From assembly GCF_000761215.1 (NCBI RefSeq), contig NZ_CP009438.1:3608501-3672500 (forward strand): a stretch of 64,000 nucleotides of DNA, written 5' to 3'. This DNA is from Streptomyces glaucescens. Lineage in GTDB: Bacteria; Actinomycetota; Actinomycetes; Streptomycetales; Streptomycetaceae. The translations under genes and the position numbers were made by a program. Shown one piece after another: positions 39,092 to 47,603 of the stretch. Position 1 is the first letter of the stretch; the number at the start of each line of letters is the position of its first letter. The notes under the pieces were generated by a model, which had not been told where the DNA came from, made no database searches, and was given only the letters and a program-made list of their open reading frames with translations.

Positions 39092-39540
39092 CCGGCGGCC
39101 CCGAGGACACCCCCGTGCTGGCCGCCGGCTGCGTGCTGTGGCGCCGCTCGCCGGCCGGCGGGGCACTGGAGGTCTGTCTCGTCCACCGCCCGAAGTACGA
39201 CGACTGGTCGCACCCCAAGGGCAAGCTCAGACGCGGCGAGGACCCGCTGGCCGGGGCGCTGCGCGAGGTGGCGGAGGAGACCGGCCACACGGCGGCGCCG
39301 GGCGCGGAACTGCCGACCGTGCACTACCTGGCCGACGGCCGTCCCAAGGAGGTCCGCTACTGGGCGGCCGAGGCCGGCGCCGGGACCTTCACCCCGGACG
39401 ACGAGGTGGACCGGATCGTCTGGCTGCCGCCCGCCGAGGCCCGCGCCCGTCTCACCCGGCCCCGGGACCGGGAACTCGTCGACGAACTGCTGGCCGTCCT
39501 GCGCCGGACCGGGGAGGCGTCCCGGGGGGACACCCCCTGA
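39088..39540 (+). CDS. NUDIX hydrolase
   Basis: A 150-residue NUDIX protein. The Nudix box G-x5-E-x7-REUxEExGU is intact in GKLRRGEDPLAGALREVAEE (then TGH). Substrates of such operon-linked hydrolases are often nucleoside or inositol polyphosphates; the linkage to ppk and CHAD suggests polyphosphate or a phosphorylated relative, but this is inference. GTG 39088 overlaps the CHAD stop (GTGA). Confidence 0.9.
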   Translation: MTGGPEDTPVLAAGCVLWRRSPAGGALEVCLVHRPKYDDWSHPKGKLRRGEDPLAGALREVAEETGHTAAPGAELPTVHYLADGRPKEVRYWAAEAGAGTFTPDDEVDRIVWLPPAEARARLTRPRDRELVDELLAVLRRTGEASRGDTP

Positions 39541-39564
39541 GTCCTGGCGCCCGCGTTCGCCGGT

Positions 39565-39738
39565 TCACCCTTCGGAGGCATGTCCCGCCCCGTCCGTCCG
39601 CGCCTGGCTGCGCGCCCGGCGGGCGGGCCCGCGCCAGCCGCAGCTGCACCGCGCCACACAGAACGGCCCCTGCTCCACCGTGGTGACCCGGTGTTCCGCA
39701 TCGTTTCGGCCAGGGGCGAGCCGGTCCTGCTCGGTCAC
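39565..39738 (-). CDS. small hypothetical protein with a CxCGW motif
   Basis: A 57-residue protein. It reads VTTVEQGPFCVARCSCGWRG, then PARRARSQARTDGAGH, a pattern (CxCGWxGPARRAR...A..DxxxH) I recall in many small Streptomyces proteins of unknown function. The two cysteines may bind a metal. The start GTG 39738 is 6 nt after TACCGT (leaderless). An upstream in-frame ATG at 39768 is less likely. It is convergent with the Nudix gene. Confidence 0.68.
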   Translation of the reverse strand: MTEQDRLAPGRNDAEHRVTTVEQGPFCVARCSCGWRGPARRARSQARTDGAGHASEG

Positions 39739-39896
39739 GCGGTCACGGTACCCGGCCGAGGTGAACACCCGGTGCCGCTCCGCCGGGCGCCACCGCGCCC
39801 CGGCCCGGCCGCGTGACGGCCCAACCTACCCGTCGTTAACCGGACGACAGAGGCCCGCGACGGACTGACGGACGGCTGACTGGGGGTAGGCAGGCG

Positions 39897-40739
39897 ATGG
39901 CGCAACGGCAGCACGACAGAGCGGGCGGGACGGTCGTCGCGGCAGGGCTGATGGCCTGTTTGTGTCTCGGCGCCACGGGATGCCAGAGCAGCGGCGCGGC
40001 GGCCGACGACACCGGTCCCGCCGCCGAGGCGGTCCCGGCCCTGCGGCGGGCCGCGGAGGCCCTGGTGGCCGCCCGCACGTCGAAGGCGCGGACGTCGATG
40101 GAGATGGCCACCGGCGGCACCCGCGTCACCATCCGCGGCGAGGGCGTGTACGACTACACGCGCGGTCTCGGCCGCCTGAAGGTACGGCTGCCGCACGACC
40201 CGGCGGGCCAGACCGGGCACCGCCCGATCACCGAGGTCCTCGCACCGGGCGCGCTGTACATGAAGAACCGCGGCGCGGGCGTCCCCGCCGACAAGTGGGT
40301 CCGCGTCGACACCGCCACCCTCTCCGACGGCAATCTGGTCACCGGCGGCGCCACCGACCCGTTCGCCGCGGCCGAGGTGCTGCGCGGGGCGCGCACGGCG
40401 GCCTACGTCGGCCGTACCGAACTCGCGGGCACGCCGGTCCGCCACTACCGCGGGACCGCGGACCTCGCCGCGGCCGCGCGCGAGGCGTCCCCCGGCGTGC
40501 GGGCGTCCCTCGCGGCGGCGGCGAAGGGGTTCGCCACGGCCGAGGTCCCGTTCGACGTGTTCCTGGACGACGAGGGCCGGATCCGCAAGGTCAGGCACCG
40601 CTTCAGCTTCGTCAACGGCAGCGGGCGGGCGACGGTGGCGGTGGCCTCCACGACGCTGCTGTACGCCTTCGGCACCCCCGCCGACGTCCGGCTGCCGCCC
40701 GCCGAGGACATCTACGCGGGCCGCATCGCGGCGCAGTGA
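39897..40739 (+). CDS. lipoprotein, LppX/LprG-like
   Basis: A 280-residue exported lipoprotein. The signal peptide ends in the lipobox LGATGC (Cys at about 29). The mature domain has YTRGLGRLKVRLPHDP, EVLAPGALYMKNRGAGVPAD, KWVRVDTATLSDGNL and KVRHRFSFVNGSGRATVAVA, the pattern of the LppX/LprAFG-like superfamily, beta-sheet lipoproteins with a hydrophobic pocket. The substrate and partner are unknown. It stands alone on the plus strand between two oppositely oriented groups. Confidence 0.78.
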   Translation: MAQRQHDRAGGTVVAAGLMACLCLGATGCQSSGAAADDTGPAAEAVPALRRAAEALVAARTSKARTSMEMATGGTRVTIRGEGVYDYTRGLGRLKVRLPHDPAGQTGHRPITEVLAPGALYMKNRGAGVPADKWVRVDTATLSDGNLVTGGATDPFAAAEVLRGARTAAYVGRTELAGTPVRHYRGTADLAAAAREASPGVRASLAAAAKGFATAEVPFDVFLDDEGRIRKVRHRFSFVNGSGRATVAVASTTLLYAFGTPADVRLPPAEDIYAGRIAAQ

Positions 40740-40853
40740 GGGGCCGCGCCCGGCGGAAGTGACCGGCTGGAACTAGCCCGTCCGTGCCATGCGCGGGGCG
40801 AGGGGCGCTCCCTACTCTAGGAAGTCGGTGACGGCAGAGAAGAGGTGATGCGC

Positions 40854-41024
40854 GTGGCTCCGGCCGGCGGTACGGCAGTTCAGGACCACGTGGCCCTCGC
40901 CGAGATCGAGCTGTGCGGTGAGCTGATCATCGCGGCCTCGGCCGCCGAGGACCGGCTCAGCATGGAGAGCATCGACCAGGTCCTGCGGGTGGCCGAGGAG
41001 CGCGCGGAGCCGCCGGCGGCCTGA
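40854..41024 (+). CDS. small helical hypothetical protein
   Basis: A 56-residue protein from GTG 40854, with AGAGGTG 6 nt upstream (ATG 40848 is an in-frame alternative). It reads VALAEIELCGELIIAASAAE and then DRLSMESIDQVLRVAEERAE, probably two helices. It looks like a conserved small Streptomyces protein just before csoR (convergent, 3 bp apart). Function is unknown. Confidence 0.7.
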   Translation: MAPAGGTAVQDHVALAEIELCGELIIAASAAEDRLSMESIDQVLRVAEERAEPPAA

Positions 41025-41027
41025 GCG

Positions 41028-41399
41028 TCAGGTGCGCAGCATCCGGCCGATCGCCTTGGTGGCCTCCTCCACCTTGGCGTTGATCTCGTCGCCGCCCTTG
41101 AGCGCGGCGTCCGCGACGCAGTGCCGCAGGTGCTCCTCCAGCAGCTGGAGCGCGAAGGACTGCAGGGCCTTGGTGGAGGCGGAGACCTGCGTGAGTATGT
41201 CGATGCAGTAGACGTCCTCGTCGACCATCCGCTGCAGGCCGCGGATCTGGCCCTCGATCCGGCGCAGCCGCTTGAGGTGCTCGTCCTTCTGGTGGTGGTA
41301 CCCGTGGATCCCCCGGTCGTGATCGGTCACCACGGCCTGCGCGGGAGCTTCCGCGAGGGCCTCGGCGGGCACACCGGCGCCGGCCTCGGTGGTCGTCAT
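41028..41399 (-). CDS. csoR: CsoR, copper-sensing repressor
   Basis: A 123-residue CsoR-family protein. The copper ligands are in the expected places: Cys65 (VYCIDILTQVSAS), His90 and Cys94 (LEEHLRHCVADAALKG), numbered from ATG 41399. The core HLKRLRRIEGQIRGLQRMVDE precedes them. CsoR represses copper chaperone and ATPase genes and itself until Cu(I) binds. I use ATG 41399 with GGAGG 5 nt upstream; an in-frame ATG at 41411 is weaker. The palindromic box at 41416-41432 lies just upstream. The sequence matches my memory of the characterised S. lividans protein. Confidence 0.93.
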   Translation of the reverse strand: MTTTEAGAGVPAEALAEAPAQAVVTDHDRGIHGYHHQKDEHLKRLRRIEGQIRGLQRMVDEDVYCIDILTQVSASTKALQSFALQLLEEHLRHCVADAALKGGDEINAKVEEATKAIGRMLRT

Positions 41400-41415
41400 A
41401 GCATCCTCCATCCAG

Positions 41416-41432
41416 ATACCCCTACTGGGTAT
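41416..41432. promoter_or_regulatory. CsoR operator (copper box)
   Basis: Arms ATACCC (41416-41421) and GGGTAT (41427-41432) around CTACT, the typical CsoR box with a 5-bp centre, immediately before the csoR start. It may also act on the upstream plus-strand promoter region. Confidence 0.8.
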
Positions 41433-41611
41433 ATCGTACCGGACTTCGCCGGGTATGCGCCCTTTACCGGCAGGCCGGACCGCCCCCGTGCACCGCCCCC
41501 GTGCCGATAACTCTGCCTGATGGGCGACACTGGGGGACGGCCCGATAGCCGTGGCCGGATGATGCGCCTAGCATCAGCCTGACCGAAACCGATGCATCCC
41601 GAGGACCCCAC

Positions 41612-42232
41612 GTGCGCTTTCGTCTGACCCCCAGGGAGACGAGCTTCTACGACATGTTCGCCGCCTCCGCGGACAACATCGTCACCGGCTCGAAGCTCCT
41701 GATGGAACTGCTCGGGGCGGACACCTCCGCCCGGGCCGAGATCGCGGAGCGTATGCGGGCAGCGGAACACGCAGGTGACGACGCCACGCACGCGATCTTC
41801 CACCAGCTGAACTCCTCCTTCATCACGCCCTTCGACCGCGAGGACATCTACTCCCTCGCCTCGTCCCTCGACGACATCATGGACTTCATGGAGGAGGCCG
41901 TCGACCTCGTCGTCCTCTACAACGTCGACGAGCTGCCGAAGGGCGTGGAGCAGCAGATCGAGGTGCTGGCGCGGGCGGCCGAGCTGACCGCCGAGGCCAT
42001 GCCCCACCTGCGCACCATGGAGAACCTGACCGAGTACTGGATCGAGGTCAACCGCCTGGAGAACCAGGCCGACCAGATCCACCGCAAGCTGCTCGCCCAC
42101 CTCTTCAACGGCAAGTACGACGCCATCGAGGTGCTGAAGCTCAAGCAGATCGTCGACGTCCTGGAAGAGGCCGCCGACGCATTCGAGCACGTGGCGAACA
42201 CGGTGGAGACCATCGCCGTCAAGGAGTCCTGA
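41612..42232 (+). CDS. DUF47 (PhoU-like) family protein
   Basis: A 206-residue helical protein of the DUF47/PhoU type: FYDMFAASADNIVTGSKLLM, then STFITPFDREDIYSLASSLD-like spacing (SSFITPFDREDIYSLASSLD), DLTEYWIEVNRLENQADQIH (as NLTEYWIEVNRLENQADQIH) and VLEEAADAFEHVANTVETIA. The E/D-rich helices E-x3-D-like positions bind metal clusters. It lies 7 bp before a Pit transporter and is probably its regulator or accessory. GTG 41612 is the likely start, with GAGGACC nearby. Confidence 0.9.
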   Translation: MRFRLTPRETSFYDMFAASADNIVTGSKLLMELLGADTSARAEIAERMRAAEHAGDDATHAIFHQLNSSFITPFDREDIYSLASSLDDIMDFMEEAVDLVVLYNVDELPKGVEQQIEVLARAAELTAEAMPHLRTMENLTEYWIEVNRLENQADQIHRKLLAHLFNGKYDAIEVLKLKQIVDVLEEAADAFEHVANTVETIAVKES

Positions 42233-42239
42233 GGCGTCG

Positions 42240-43238
42240 ATGGACACCTTCGCTCTGGTCGTGACCATCGGGGTCGCGCTCTTCTTCACGTACACCAACG
42301 GCTTCCACGACTCGGCCAACGCGATCGCCACCTCGGTGTCGACGCGCGCGCTCACCCCGCGGGCGGCGCTCGCGATGGCGGCCGTGATGAACCTCGCGGG
42401 CGCGTTCCTCGGCTCCGGCGTCGCCAAGACGGTCAGCGAGGGCCTGATCGAGACGCCCGAGGGCTCCACCGGCATGGGGATCCTCTTCGCCGCGCTCGTC
42501 GGCGCGATCGTCTGGAACCTCGTCACCTGGTACTTCGGCCTGCCCTCGTCCTCCTCCCACGCGCTCTTCGGCGGCATGGTGGGCGCGGCGCTGGCCGGCG
42601 GGACCACCGTCTACTGGGACGGCGTCCTGGAGAAGATCGTCATCCCGATGTTCGTCTCCCCGGTGATCGGCCTGCTCGCCGGCTACCTGGTGATGACCGC
42701 CATCCTGTGGATGTTCCGCCGTGCCAACCCGCACAAGGCCAAGCGCGGCTTCCGGATCGCCCAGACCGTCTCGGCCGCGGGCATGGCCCTCGGCCACGGC
42801 CTCCAGGACGCCCAGAAGACCATGGGCATCGTGGTGATGGCCCTGGTCATCGCCGACGTCGAGGACTACGGCGACCCGATCCCGATCTGGGTCAAGATCG
42901 CCTGTGCCGTGATGCTGTCGGCGGGCACCTACGCGGGCGGCTGGCGCATCATGCGCACCCTCGGCCGCAAGATCATCGAGCTGGACCCGCCGCAGGGCTT
43001 CGCGGCGGAGACCACCGGCGCGACGATCATGTTCGGCTCGGCCTTCATCTTCCACGCGCCGATCTCCACCACCCATGTGATCACCTCCGCGATCATGGGC
43101 GTCGGCGCGACCAAGCGCGTGAACGCGGTCCGCTGGGGCGTCGCCAAGAACATCGTCCTCGGCTGGTTCATCACCATGCCGGCCGCGGCGACGGTGGCGG
43201 CGGCCTCGTACGGGCTGGTGCACCTGGCGTTCCTCTAG
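42240..43238 (+). CDS. pitH1: low-affinity inorganic phosphate transporter (Pit)
   Basis: A 332-residue Pit-family permease with about ten membrane helices. The family signatures are in the N-terminus (FFTYTNGFHDSANAIATSVS, GLPSSSSHALFGGMVGAALA) and repeated in the C-terminal half (GSAFIFHAPISTTHVITSAI). It couples to protons or metal phosphate and brings in phosphate at higher concentrations. It is co-transcribed with the DUF47 gene. The name pitH1 is from the S. coelicolor gene in the equivalent position (memory). A strong terminator follows. Confidence 0.92.
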   Translation: MDTFALVVTIGVALFFTYTNGFHDSANAIATSVSTRALTPRAALAMAAVMNLAGAFLGSGVAKTVSEGLIETPEGSTGMGILFAALVGAIVWNLVTWYFGLPSSSSHALFGGMVGAALAGGTTVYWDGVLEKIVIPMFVSPVIGLLAGYLVMTAILWMFRRANPHKAKRGFRIAQTVSAAGMALGHGLQDAQKTMGIVVMALVIADVEDYGDPIPIWVKIACAVMLSAGTYAGGWRIMRTLGRKIIELDPPQGFAAETTGATIMFGSAFIFHAPISTTHVITSAIMGVGATKRVNAVRWGVAKNIVLGWFITMPAAATVAAASYGLVHLAFL

Positions 43239-43258
43239 CGGACGGCGCAGCAACACAC

Positions 43259-43293
43259 GGGCCCGCCCCCGGGAGCCAGGGGCGGGCCCTTTT
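43259..43293 (+). terminator. intrinsic terminator after pit
   Basis: Arms GGGCCCGCCCC (43259-43269) and GGGGCGGGCCC (43279-43289), loop CGGGAGCCA, then TTTT. Confidence 0.88.
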
Positions 43294-43297
43294 GTGA

Positions 43298-43331
43298 CCT
43301 CACGGTGGCACCGCCATGCAGCACCGTGAGG
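43298..43331 (-). terminator. hairpin terminator after pstB
   Basis: Ten-base arms CCTCACGGTG (43298-43307) and CACCGTGAGG (43322-43331), loop of 14, 13 bp beyond the pstB stop on the minus strand, next to the plus-strand terminator. Confidence 0.72.
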
Positions 43332-43343
43332 AGTCGGTGGCGA

Positions 43344-44120
43344 TCAGCCGAAGCGGCCGGAGATGTAGTCCTCGGTCGCCTGCACCGACGGGTTGGAGAA
43401 GATCCGCTCCGTGTCGTCGATCTCCACCAGCCTGCCCGGCTGGCCCACCGCCGCGAGGTTGAAGAACGCCGTACGGTCGGAGACCCGCGCCGCCTGCTGC
43501 ATGTTGTGCGTCACGATGACGATCGTGAACTGCTCCTTCAGCTCGCCGATCAGGTCCTCGATCGCGAGGGTGGAGATCGGGTCGAGGGCCGAGCACGGCT
43601 CGTCCATCAGCAGCACGTTCGGCTCGACCGCGATGGCGCGGGCGATGCACAGGCGCTGCTGCTGACCGCCGGAGAGCCCCGAGCCCGGCTTGTTCAGGCG
43701 GTCCTTCACCTCGTTCCAGAGGTTGGCGCCGCGCAGCGACTTCTCGACGATGTCGGCCAGCTCGTTCTTCTTGTAGTTGCCGTTGAGCCGCAGCCCGGCG
43801 GCCACGTTGTCGAAGATCGACATGGTCGGGAACGGGTTCGGCCGCTGGAACACCATGCCGACCTCGCGCCGCACGGAGACGGGGTCGACCCCGTGGCCGT
43901 ACAGGTCCTCGTCGTCGAGCAGCACCTTGCCCTCGACCCGCCCGCCGGGGGTGACCTCGTGCATGCGGTTCAGCGTGCGCAGGAACGTCGACTTGCCGCA
44001 GCCGGAGGGGCCGATGAACGCCGTCACCGAGCGGGGCTCGACGGTCATCGAGATGTCGTCGATCGCCTTGTGGGAGCCGTAGTAGGCGGTCAGTCCGCTT
44101 ACGTCGATTCGCTTGGCCAT
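43344..44120 (-). CDS. pstB: phosphate ABC transporter ATP-binding protein PstB
   Basis: A 258-residue ATPase. Walker A is IGPSGCGKSTFLRTLNR, signature LSGGQQQRLCIARA, Walker B VLLMDEPCSALDPISTLAIE. The start VSGLTAYYGSHKAIDDISM (MAKRIDVSGLTAYYG) matches PstB. It powers the high-affinity PstSCAB phosphate importer. It is 46 bp after pstA in the pstS-pstC-pstA-pstB operon and is followed by a terminator. Confidence 0.96.
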   Translation of the reverse strand: MAKRIDVSGLTAYYGSHKAIDDISMTVEPRSVTAFIGPSGCGKSTFLRTLNRMHEVTPGGRVEGKVLLDDEDLYGHGVDPVSVRREVGMVFQRPNPFPTMSIFDNVAAGLRLNGNYKKNELADIVEKSLRGANLWNEVKDRLNKPGSGLSGGQQQRLCIARAIAVEPNVLLMDEPCSALDPISTLAIEDLIGELKEQFTIVIVTHNMQQAARVSDRTAFFNLAAVGQPGRLVEIDDTERIFSNPSVQATEDYISGRFG

Positions 44121-44166
44121 GATTGCTTCACTTCCAGAGGTGCTCGATCGGTCGCCGGTGGCCGCG

Positions 44167-45228
44167 TCAGCGACCGGTCTTCGGGGCCTTCCAGCGCGCG
44201 ATGCCGCGCGCCAGCAGGTTGAGGATCATCACGAAGGCGATCAGCGTCAGGGACGCCGCCCACGCACGGTCGTACGCCGCGCCGGATCCGGCGCTGTTGG
44301 CGTACTGCTGGTAGATGTACAGCGGCAGCGAGGCCTGCGCGCCCTCGAACGGGTTGGCGTTGATGAAGGGGTTGCCCCACACCAGCAGCAGCACCGGCGC
44401 GGTCTCGCCGGCGATCCGGGCGACCGCCAGCATGATGCCGGTGGTGATGCCGCCGATGGAGGTGGGCAGGACCACCTTCAGGATCGTCCGCCACTTCGGC
44501 ACACCGAGGGCGAGGGACGCCTCCCGCAGCTCGTTCGGGACGAGCTTGAGCATCTCCTCCGTGGAGCGGACGACGACCGGCATCATCAGGATCGCCAGCG
44601 CGAGCGAGCCGGCGAACCCGAAGGGCTGCATCTCGAAGATCAGCATCAGGCTGAGGATGAACAGACCGGCGACGATCGACGGGATGCCCGTCATGACGTC
44701 GACGAAGAAGGTGACCGCGCGGGCGAGGCTGCCGCGCCCGTACTCCACCAGGTAGATCGCGGTGAGCACACCGATCGGCGCGGCGATGACGGTGGCGAGC
44801 CCGACCTGCTCCAGGGAGCCGAGGATGGCGTGGTAGATGCCGCCGCCCGGCTCGGAGTCGGCGACCAGGCCCATGGAGTGGGTGAGGAAGTACCCGTCGA
44901 GGACCTTCACACCGCGCTGCACGGTCACCCAGATCAGGGAGACCAGCGGCACGACGGCGAGCAGGAAGGCGACCCACACCAGGGAGGTCGCGACCCGGTC
45001 CTTGGCCTGCCGCGTGCCCTCGACGCGCGCGGCGATACCGAAGGTGCCGGTGATGAAGAGCAGGGCGGCGATCAGGCCCCACTGGATGCGGCTGTGCAGC
45101 CCGGCGGCGAGACCGATACCGATGGCGACGGCGAGCGAGCCGGCCGCGATCGCCCACGGGGACCACTTGGGCAGCTGGGCGCCGCGCAGGCTGCTGGGGC
45201 GCTTGTCGGTGACGACGGCGTGGCTCAT
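44167..45228 (-). CDS. pstA: phosphate ABC transporter permease PstA
   Basis: A 353-residue permease with six main transmembrane helices after an N-terminal extension. The transport domain has VEYGRGSLARAVTFFVDVMTG and the EAA-type loop EMLKLVPNELREASLALGVPK followed by WRTILKVVLPTSIGG. The C-terminus ends RGIARWKAPKTGR. ATG 45228 overlaps the pstC stop (ATGA), so coupled. Confidence 0.95.
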   Translation of the reverse strand: MSHAVVTDKRPSSLRGAQLPKWSPWAIAAGSLAVAIGIGLAAGLHSRIQWGLIAALLFITGTFGIAARVEGTRQAKDRVATSLVWVAFLLAVVPLVSLIWVTVQRGVKVLDGYFLTHSMGLVADSEPGGGIYHAILGSLEQVGLATVIAAPIGVLTAIYLVEYGRGSLARAVTFFVDVMTGIPSIVAGLFILSLMLIFEMQPFGFAGSLALAILMMPVVVRSTEEMLKLVPNELREASLALGVPKWRTILKVVLPTSIGGITTGIMLAVARIAGETAPVLLLVWGNPFINANPFEGAQASLPLYIYQQYANSAGSGAAYDRAWAASLTLIAFVMILNLLARGIARWKAPKTGR

Positions 45229-46232
45229 GCGTTGGCCCCCGAGTACTCCTTGCGGCGGGCGATGATCGCGCGGGCCGCGCCGTTGACCAGCAGGGTGATG
45301 ACGAAGAGGACGAGACCGGAGGCGATCAGCGCGTCCCGGCCGAACTCGGACGCCTCACCGAACTTGCTGGCGATGTTCTGGGCGAAGGTGCCGCCGCCCG
45401 GGTCGAGCAGGCTGGCCTGGATCTCGAACGACGGGGACAGCACGGTGGCGACGGCCATGGTCTCGCCGAGGGCGCGGCCGAGGCCGAGCATCGAGGCGGA
45501 GATCACGCCGGAGCGGCCGAAGGGGATGACCGCCATGCGGATCACCTCCCAGCGGGTGGCGCCCAGGGCGAGGGCCGCCTCCTCGTGCATCTGCGGGACC
45601 TGCCGGAAGACCTCGCGGCTCACGTTGGTGATGATCGGCAGGATCATGATCGCGAGCAGGATGCCGACGGTGAACATGGAGCGGGGGGCTCCGCCGTTCC
45701 ACTCGAGGATGCCGGTCCAGCCGAAGTACTGGTCCAGCCACGCGTAGAGGCCGTTCAGGTGCGGCACGAGGATCAGGGCGCCCCACAGGCCGTAGACGAT
45801 GGACGGCACGGCGGCGAGCAGGTCGATCACGTAGGCGATCGGGCCGCTCAGCTTGCGCGGGGCGTAGTGGGTGAGGAAGAGCGCGATGGCGACCGCGACC
45901 GGGACCGCGATGACCATGGCGATGATCGAGGACACCACGGTGCCGAAGGCCAGGACGGCGATGCCGAAGACCGGCGGCTGGGCCTGGGTGTTCCACTCGA
46001 AGGTGGTGAGGAAGTTGCCCTCGTCCTCGCTGATCGCGAGGGCGGCCCGCCAGGTGAGGAAGACCGCGATGGCGGCCATGATCACCAGCAGCAGGATGCC
46101 CGAGCCGCGCGAGAGGCCGAGGAAGATGCGGTCGCCCGGCCGGGTGGCGCCCCGGGCCGCGCGCTTCTGCTCGGCGGGGCTGGGCTGGGAGAGGTGAGGG
46201 GGAGCGTCGGTGGGTGCTGTGGTTATGTCCAT
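45225..46232 (-). CDS. pstC: phosphate ABC transporter permease PstC
   Basis: A 335-residue permease. I start at ATG 46232 (MDITTAPTDAPPHL), with GGAG and a 6-nt gap upstream; a longer frame upstream reads Arg/Pro-rich non-coding sequence. The domain has IAMVIAVPVAVAIALFLTHY and EVFRQVPQMHEEAALALGAT followed by RWEVIRMAVIPFGRSG. It pairs with PstA in the membrane. It follows pstS after a hairpin-containing gap of 128 bp. Confidence 0.95.
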   Translation of the reverse strand: MDITTAPTDAPPHLSQPSPAEQKRAARGATRPGDRIFLGLSRGSGILLLVIMAAIAVFLTWRAALAISEDEGNFLTTFEWNTQAQPPVFGIAVLAFGTVVSSIIAMVIAVPVAVAIALFLTHYAPRKLSGPIAYVIDLLAAVPSIVYGLWGALILVPHLNGLYAWLDQYFGWTGILEWNGGAPRSMFTVGILLAIMILPIITNVSREVFRQVPQMHEEAALALGATRWEVIRMAVIPFGRSGVISASMLGLGRALGETMAVATVLSPSFEIQASLLDPGGGTFAQNIASKFGEASEFGRDALIASGLVLFVITLLVNGAARAIIARRKEYSGANA

Positions 46233-46321
46233 CGGGTTCTCCGGTCTGCGGAGCCGCGTCGGTCGGGCGGCTCGGTGGAGCCGTGCGCGGGGCGCGGCTC
46301 CGGGCGGCGGTGCACCGGACG

Positions 46322-46355
46322 GTGCGGTCCGGTCCCGGCCGGGACCGGACCGCAC
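46322..46355 (-). promoter_or_regulatory. hairpin between pstS and pstC
   Basis: A perfect 15-base-pair stem (GTGCGGTCCGGTCCC, 46322-46336, and GGGACCGGACCGCAC, 46341-46355) with loop GGCC, 5 nt after the pstS stop. Such intercistronic stems end part of the transcripts or protect the pstS message from decay, giving more binding protein than permease. Confidence 0.75.
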
Positions 46356-46360
46356 TCGGG

Positions 46361-47485
46361 TCAGCTCAGCTCTTCGATGGTCGTGCGGACCTTGGCGATG
46401 ATGTCCGCGGGCATCGGCGCGTAGTCGTTCTGCGCCAGGACGTTCTGGCCGTCCTCGCTGGCGATGTAGCGCAGGAAGGCCTTGGTGGCGGGCAGGGTGT
46501 CCTGCTTGTTGCCCTTGTCACAGACGATCTCGTAGGTGACGAGGGTGATCGGGTAGGCGCCCTCGGCCTTGGTGGCGTAGTTCAGCTCCAGGGCGAGGTC
46601 CTTGCCGGTGCCGACGACCTTGGCGTCGGCGATGGCCTTGGTGGCGTTCTCGACGGTGGCCTTGACCGGGGTGCCGGCGCCGGTGTCGATGTCGACGGTC
46701 TTGATGCCGTCCTTGGCGTAGGACAGCTCGAAGTAGCCGATGGCGCCGTTGGTCTGCTTCACCTGCTGGGCGAGGCCGGAGGAGCCCGCGGCGGCCTGGC
46801 CGCCCTTGGCCTGCCAGGTCTTGCCGCCCTCGTACTTCCAGTTGCCCGGCGTGGTGGCGAGCAGGTACTTGGTGAAGTTGTCCGTCGTACCGGAGTCGTC
46901 GGAGCGGTGGAACGCCTGGATCTTCAGGTCGGGCAGCTCGACGTCGGGGTTGAGCTTGGCGATCGCCGGGTCGTTCCAGTTGGTGATCTTGCTGTCGAAG
47001 ATCTTGGCGAGGGTCGGCGCGTCCAGGACGAGGCTGTCCACGCCCGAGACGTTGAAGCCGACCGCGATCGGGCCGCCGACCATCGGCAGGTCGATGCCCT
47101 GGCCGCCGGAGCAGACCTTCTTGGAGGCGGCGATCTCCTCGGAGTCCAGCGCGGAGTCGGAACCGGCGAAGGCGACCTGGCCCTGGGTGAAGGCGGTGAT
47201 GCCCGCGCCGGAGCCGCCGCCCTTGTAGTTGATCTGAACGCCGTTGCACTGCGAGGTGAACTGCTTCACCCAGGCGTCGATGGCGTTCTTCTGCGCGGAC
47301 GAACCGTCGGCGAGCAGCTGCCCCTGGGCGTCGTCGCACTTGATGGAACCCGCGGCCGTGGCGCCCCCCGTCGGGTCCCCGGCACCGGTGGTGTCGTCGG
47401 AGCCGCACGCCGTGAGGGCCAGGGCGCCGGAGACGGCGAGAGCACCGAGGGTGAGGGCCCGCCGGTTCATGCGCTGAAGCTTCAC
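46361..47485 (-). CDS. pstS: phosphate-binding lipoprotein PstS
   Basis: A 374-residue exported lipoprotein: signal peptide LALTACGSDDTTGAGDPTGG with lipobox LTAC. Phosphate-binding residues are in LLADGSSAQKNAIDAWVKQF, YKGGGSGAGITAFTQGQVAF, FAGSDSAL and HRSDDSGTTDNFTKYL. It catches phosphate for PstCAB. The start is GTG 47485 with GGAA about 9 nt upstream. Four PHO-box units precede it, so PhoP activates it under phosphate starvation (known for Streptomyces; here from the sequence pattern). Confidence 0.96.
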   Translation of the reverse strand: MKLQRMNRRALTLGALAVSGALALTACGSDDTTGAGDPTGGATAAGSIKCDDAQGQLLADGSSAQKNAIDAWVKQFTSQCNGVQINYKGGGSGAGITAFTQGQVAFAGSDSALDSEEIAASKKVCSGGQGIDLPMVGGPIAVGFNVSGVDSLVLDAPTLAKIFDSKITNWNDPAIAKLNPDVELPDLKIQAFHRSDDSGTTDNFTKYLLATTPGNWKYEGGKTWQAKGGQAAAGSSGLAQQVKQTNGAIGYFELSYAKDGIKTVDIDTGAGTPVKATVENATKAIADAKVVGTGKDLALELNYATKAEGAYPITLVTYEIVCDKGNKQDTLPATKAFLRYIASEDGQNVLAQNDYAPMPADIIAKVRTTIEELS

Positions 47486-47591
47486 TTTCGGGAGTTCCTT
47501 CCGGGAGCCGCCGTCCTGAATCCGGCGGCGTGCGAAGTGTGGGTGAGACGGACGCGGGACCCGAGGTTCGCGTCCGTCGTCAGCAAGGCCG

Positions 47592-47597
47592 AAATTA
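47592..47597 (-). promoter_or_regulatory. -10 box of pstS
   Basis: TAATTT on the minus strand, 7 bp downstream of the PHO boxes and about 107 bp before the GTG start of pstS. Confidence 0.6.
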
Positions 47598-47603
47598 GGC
47601 AGA

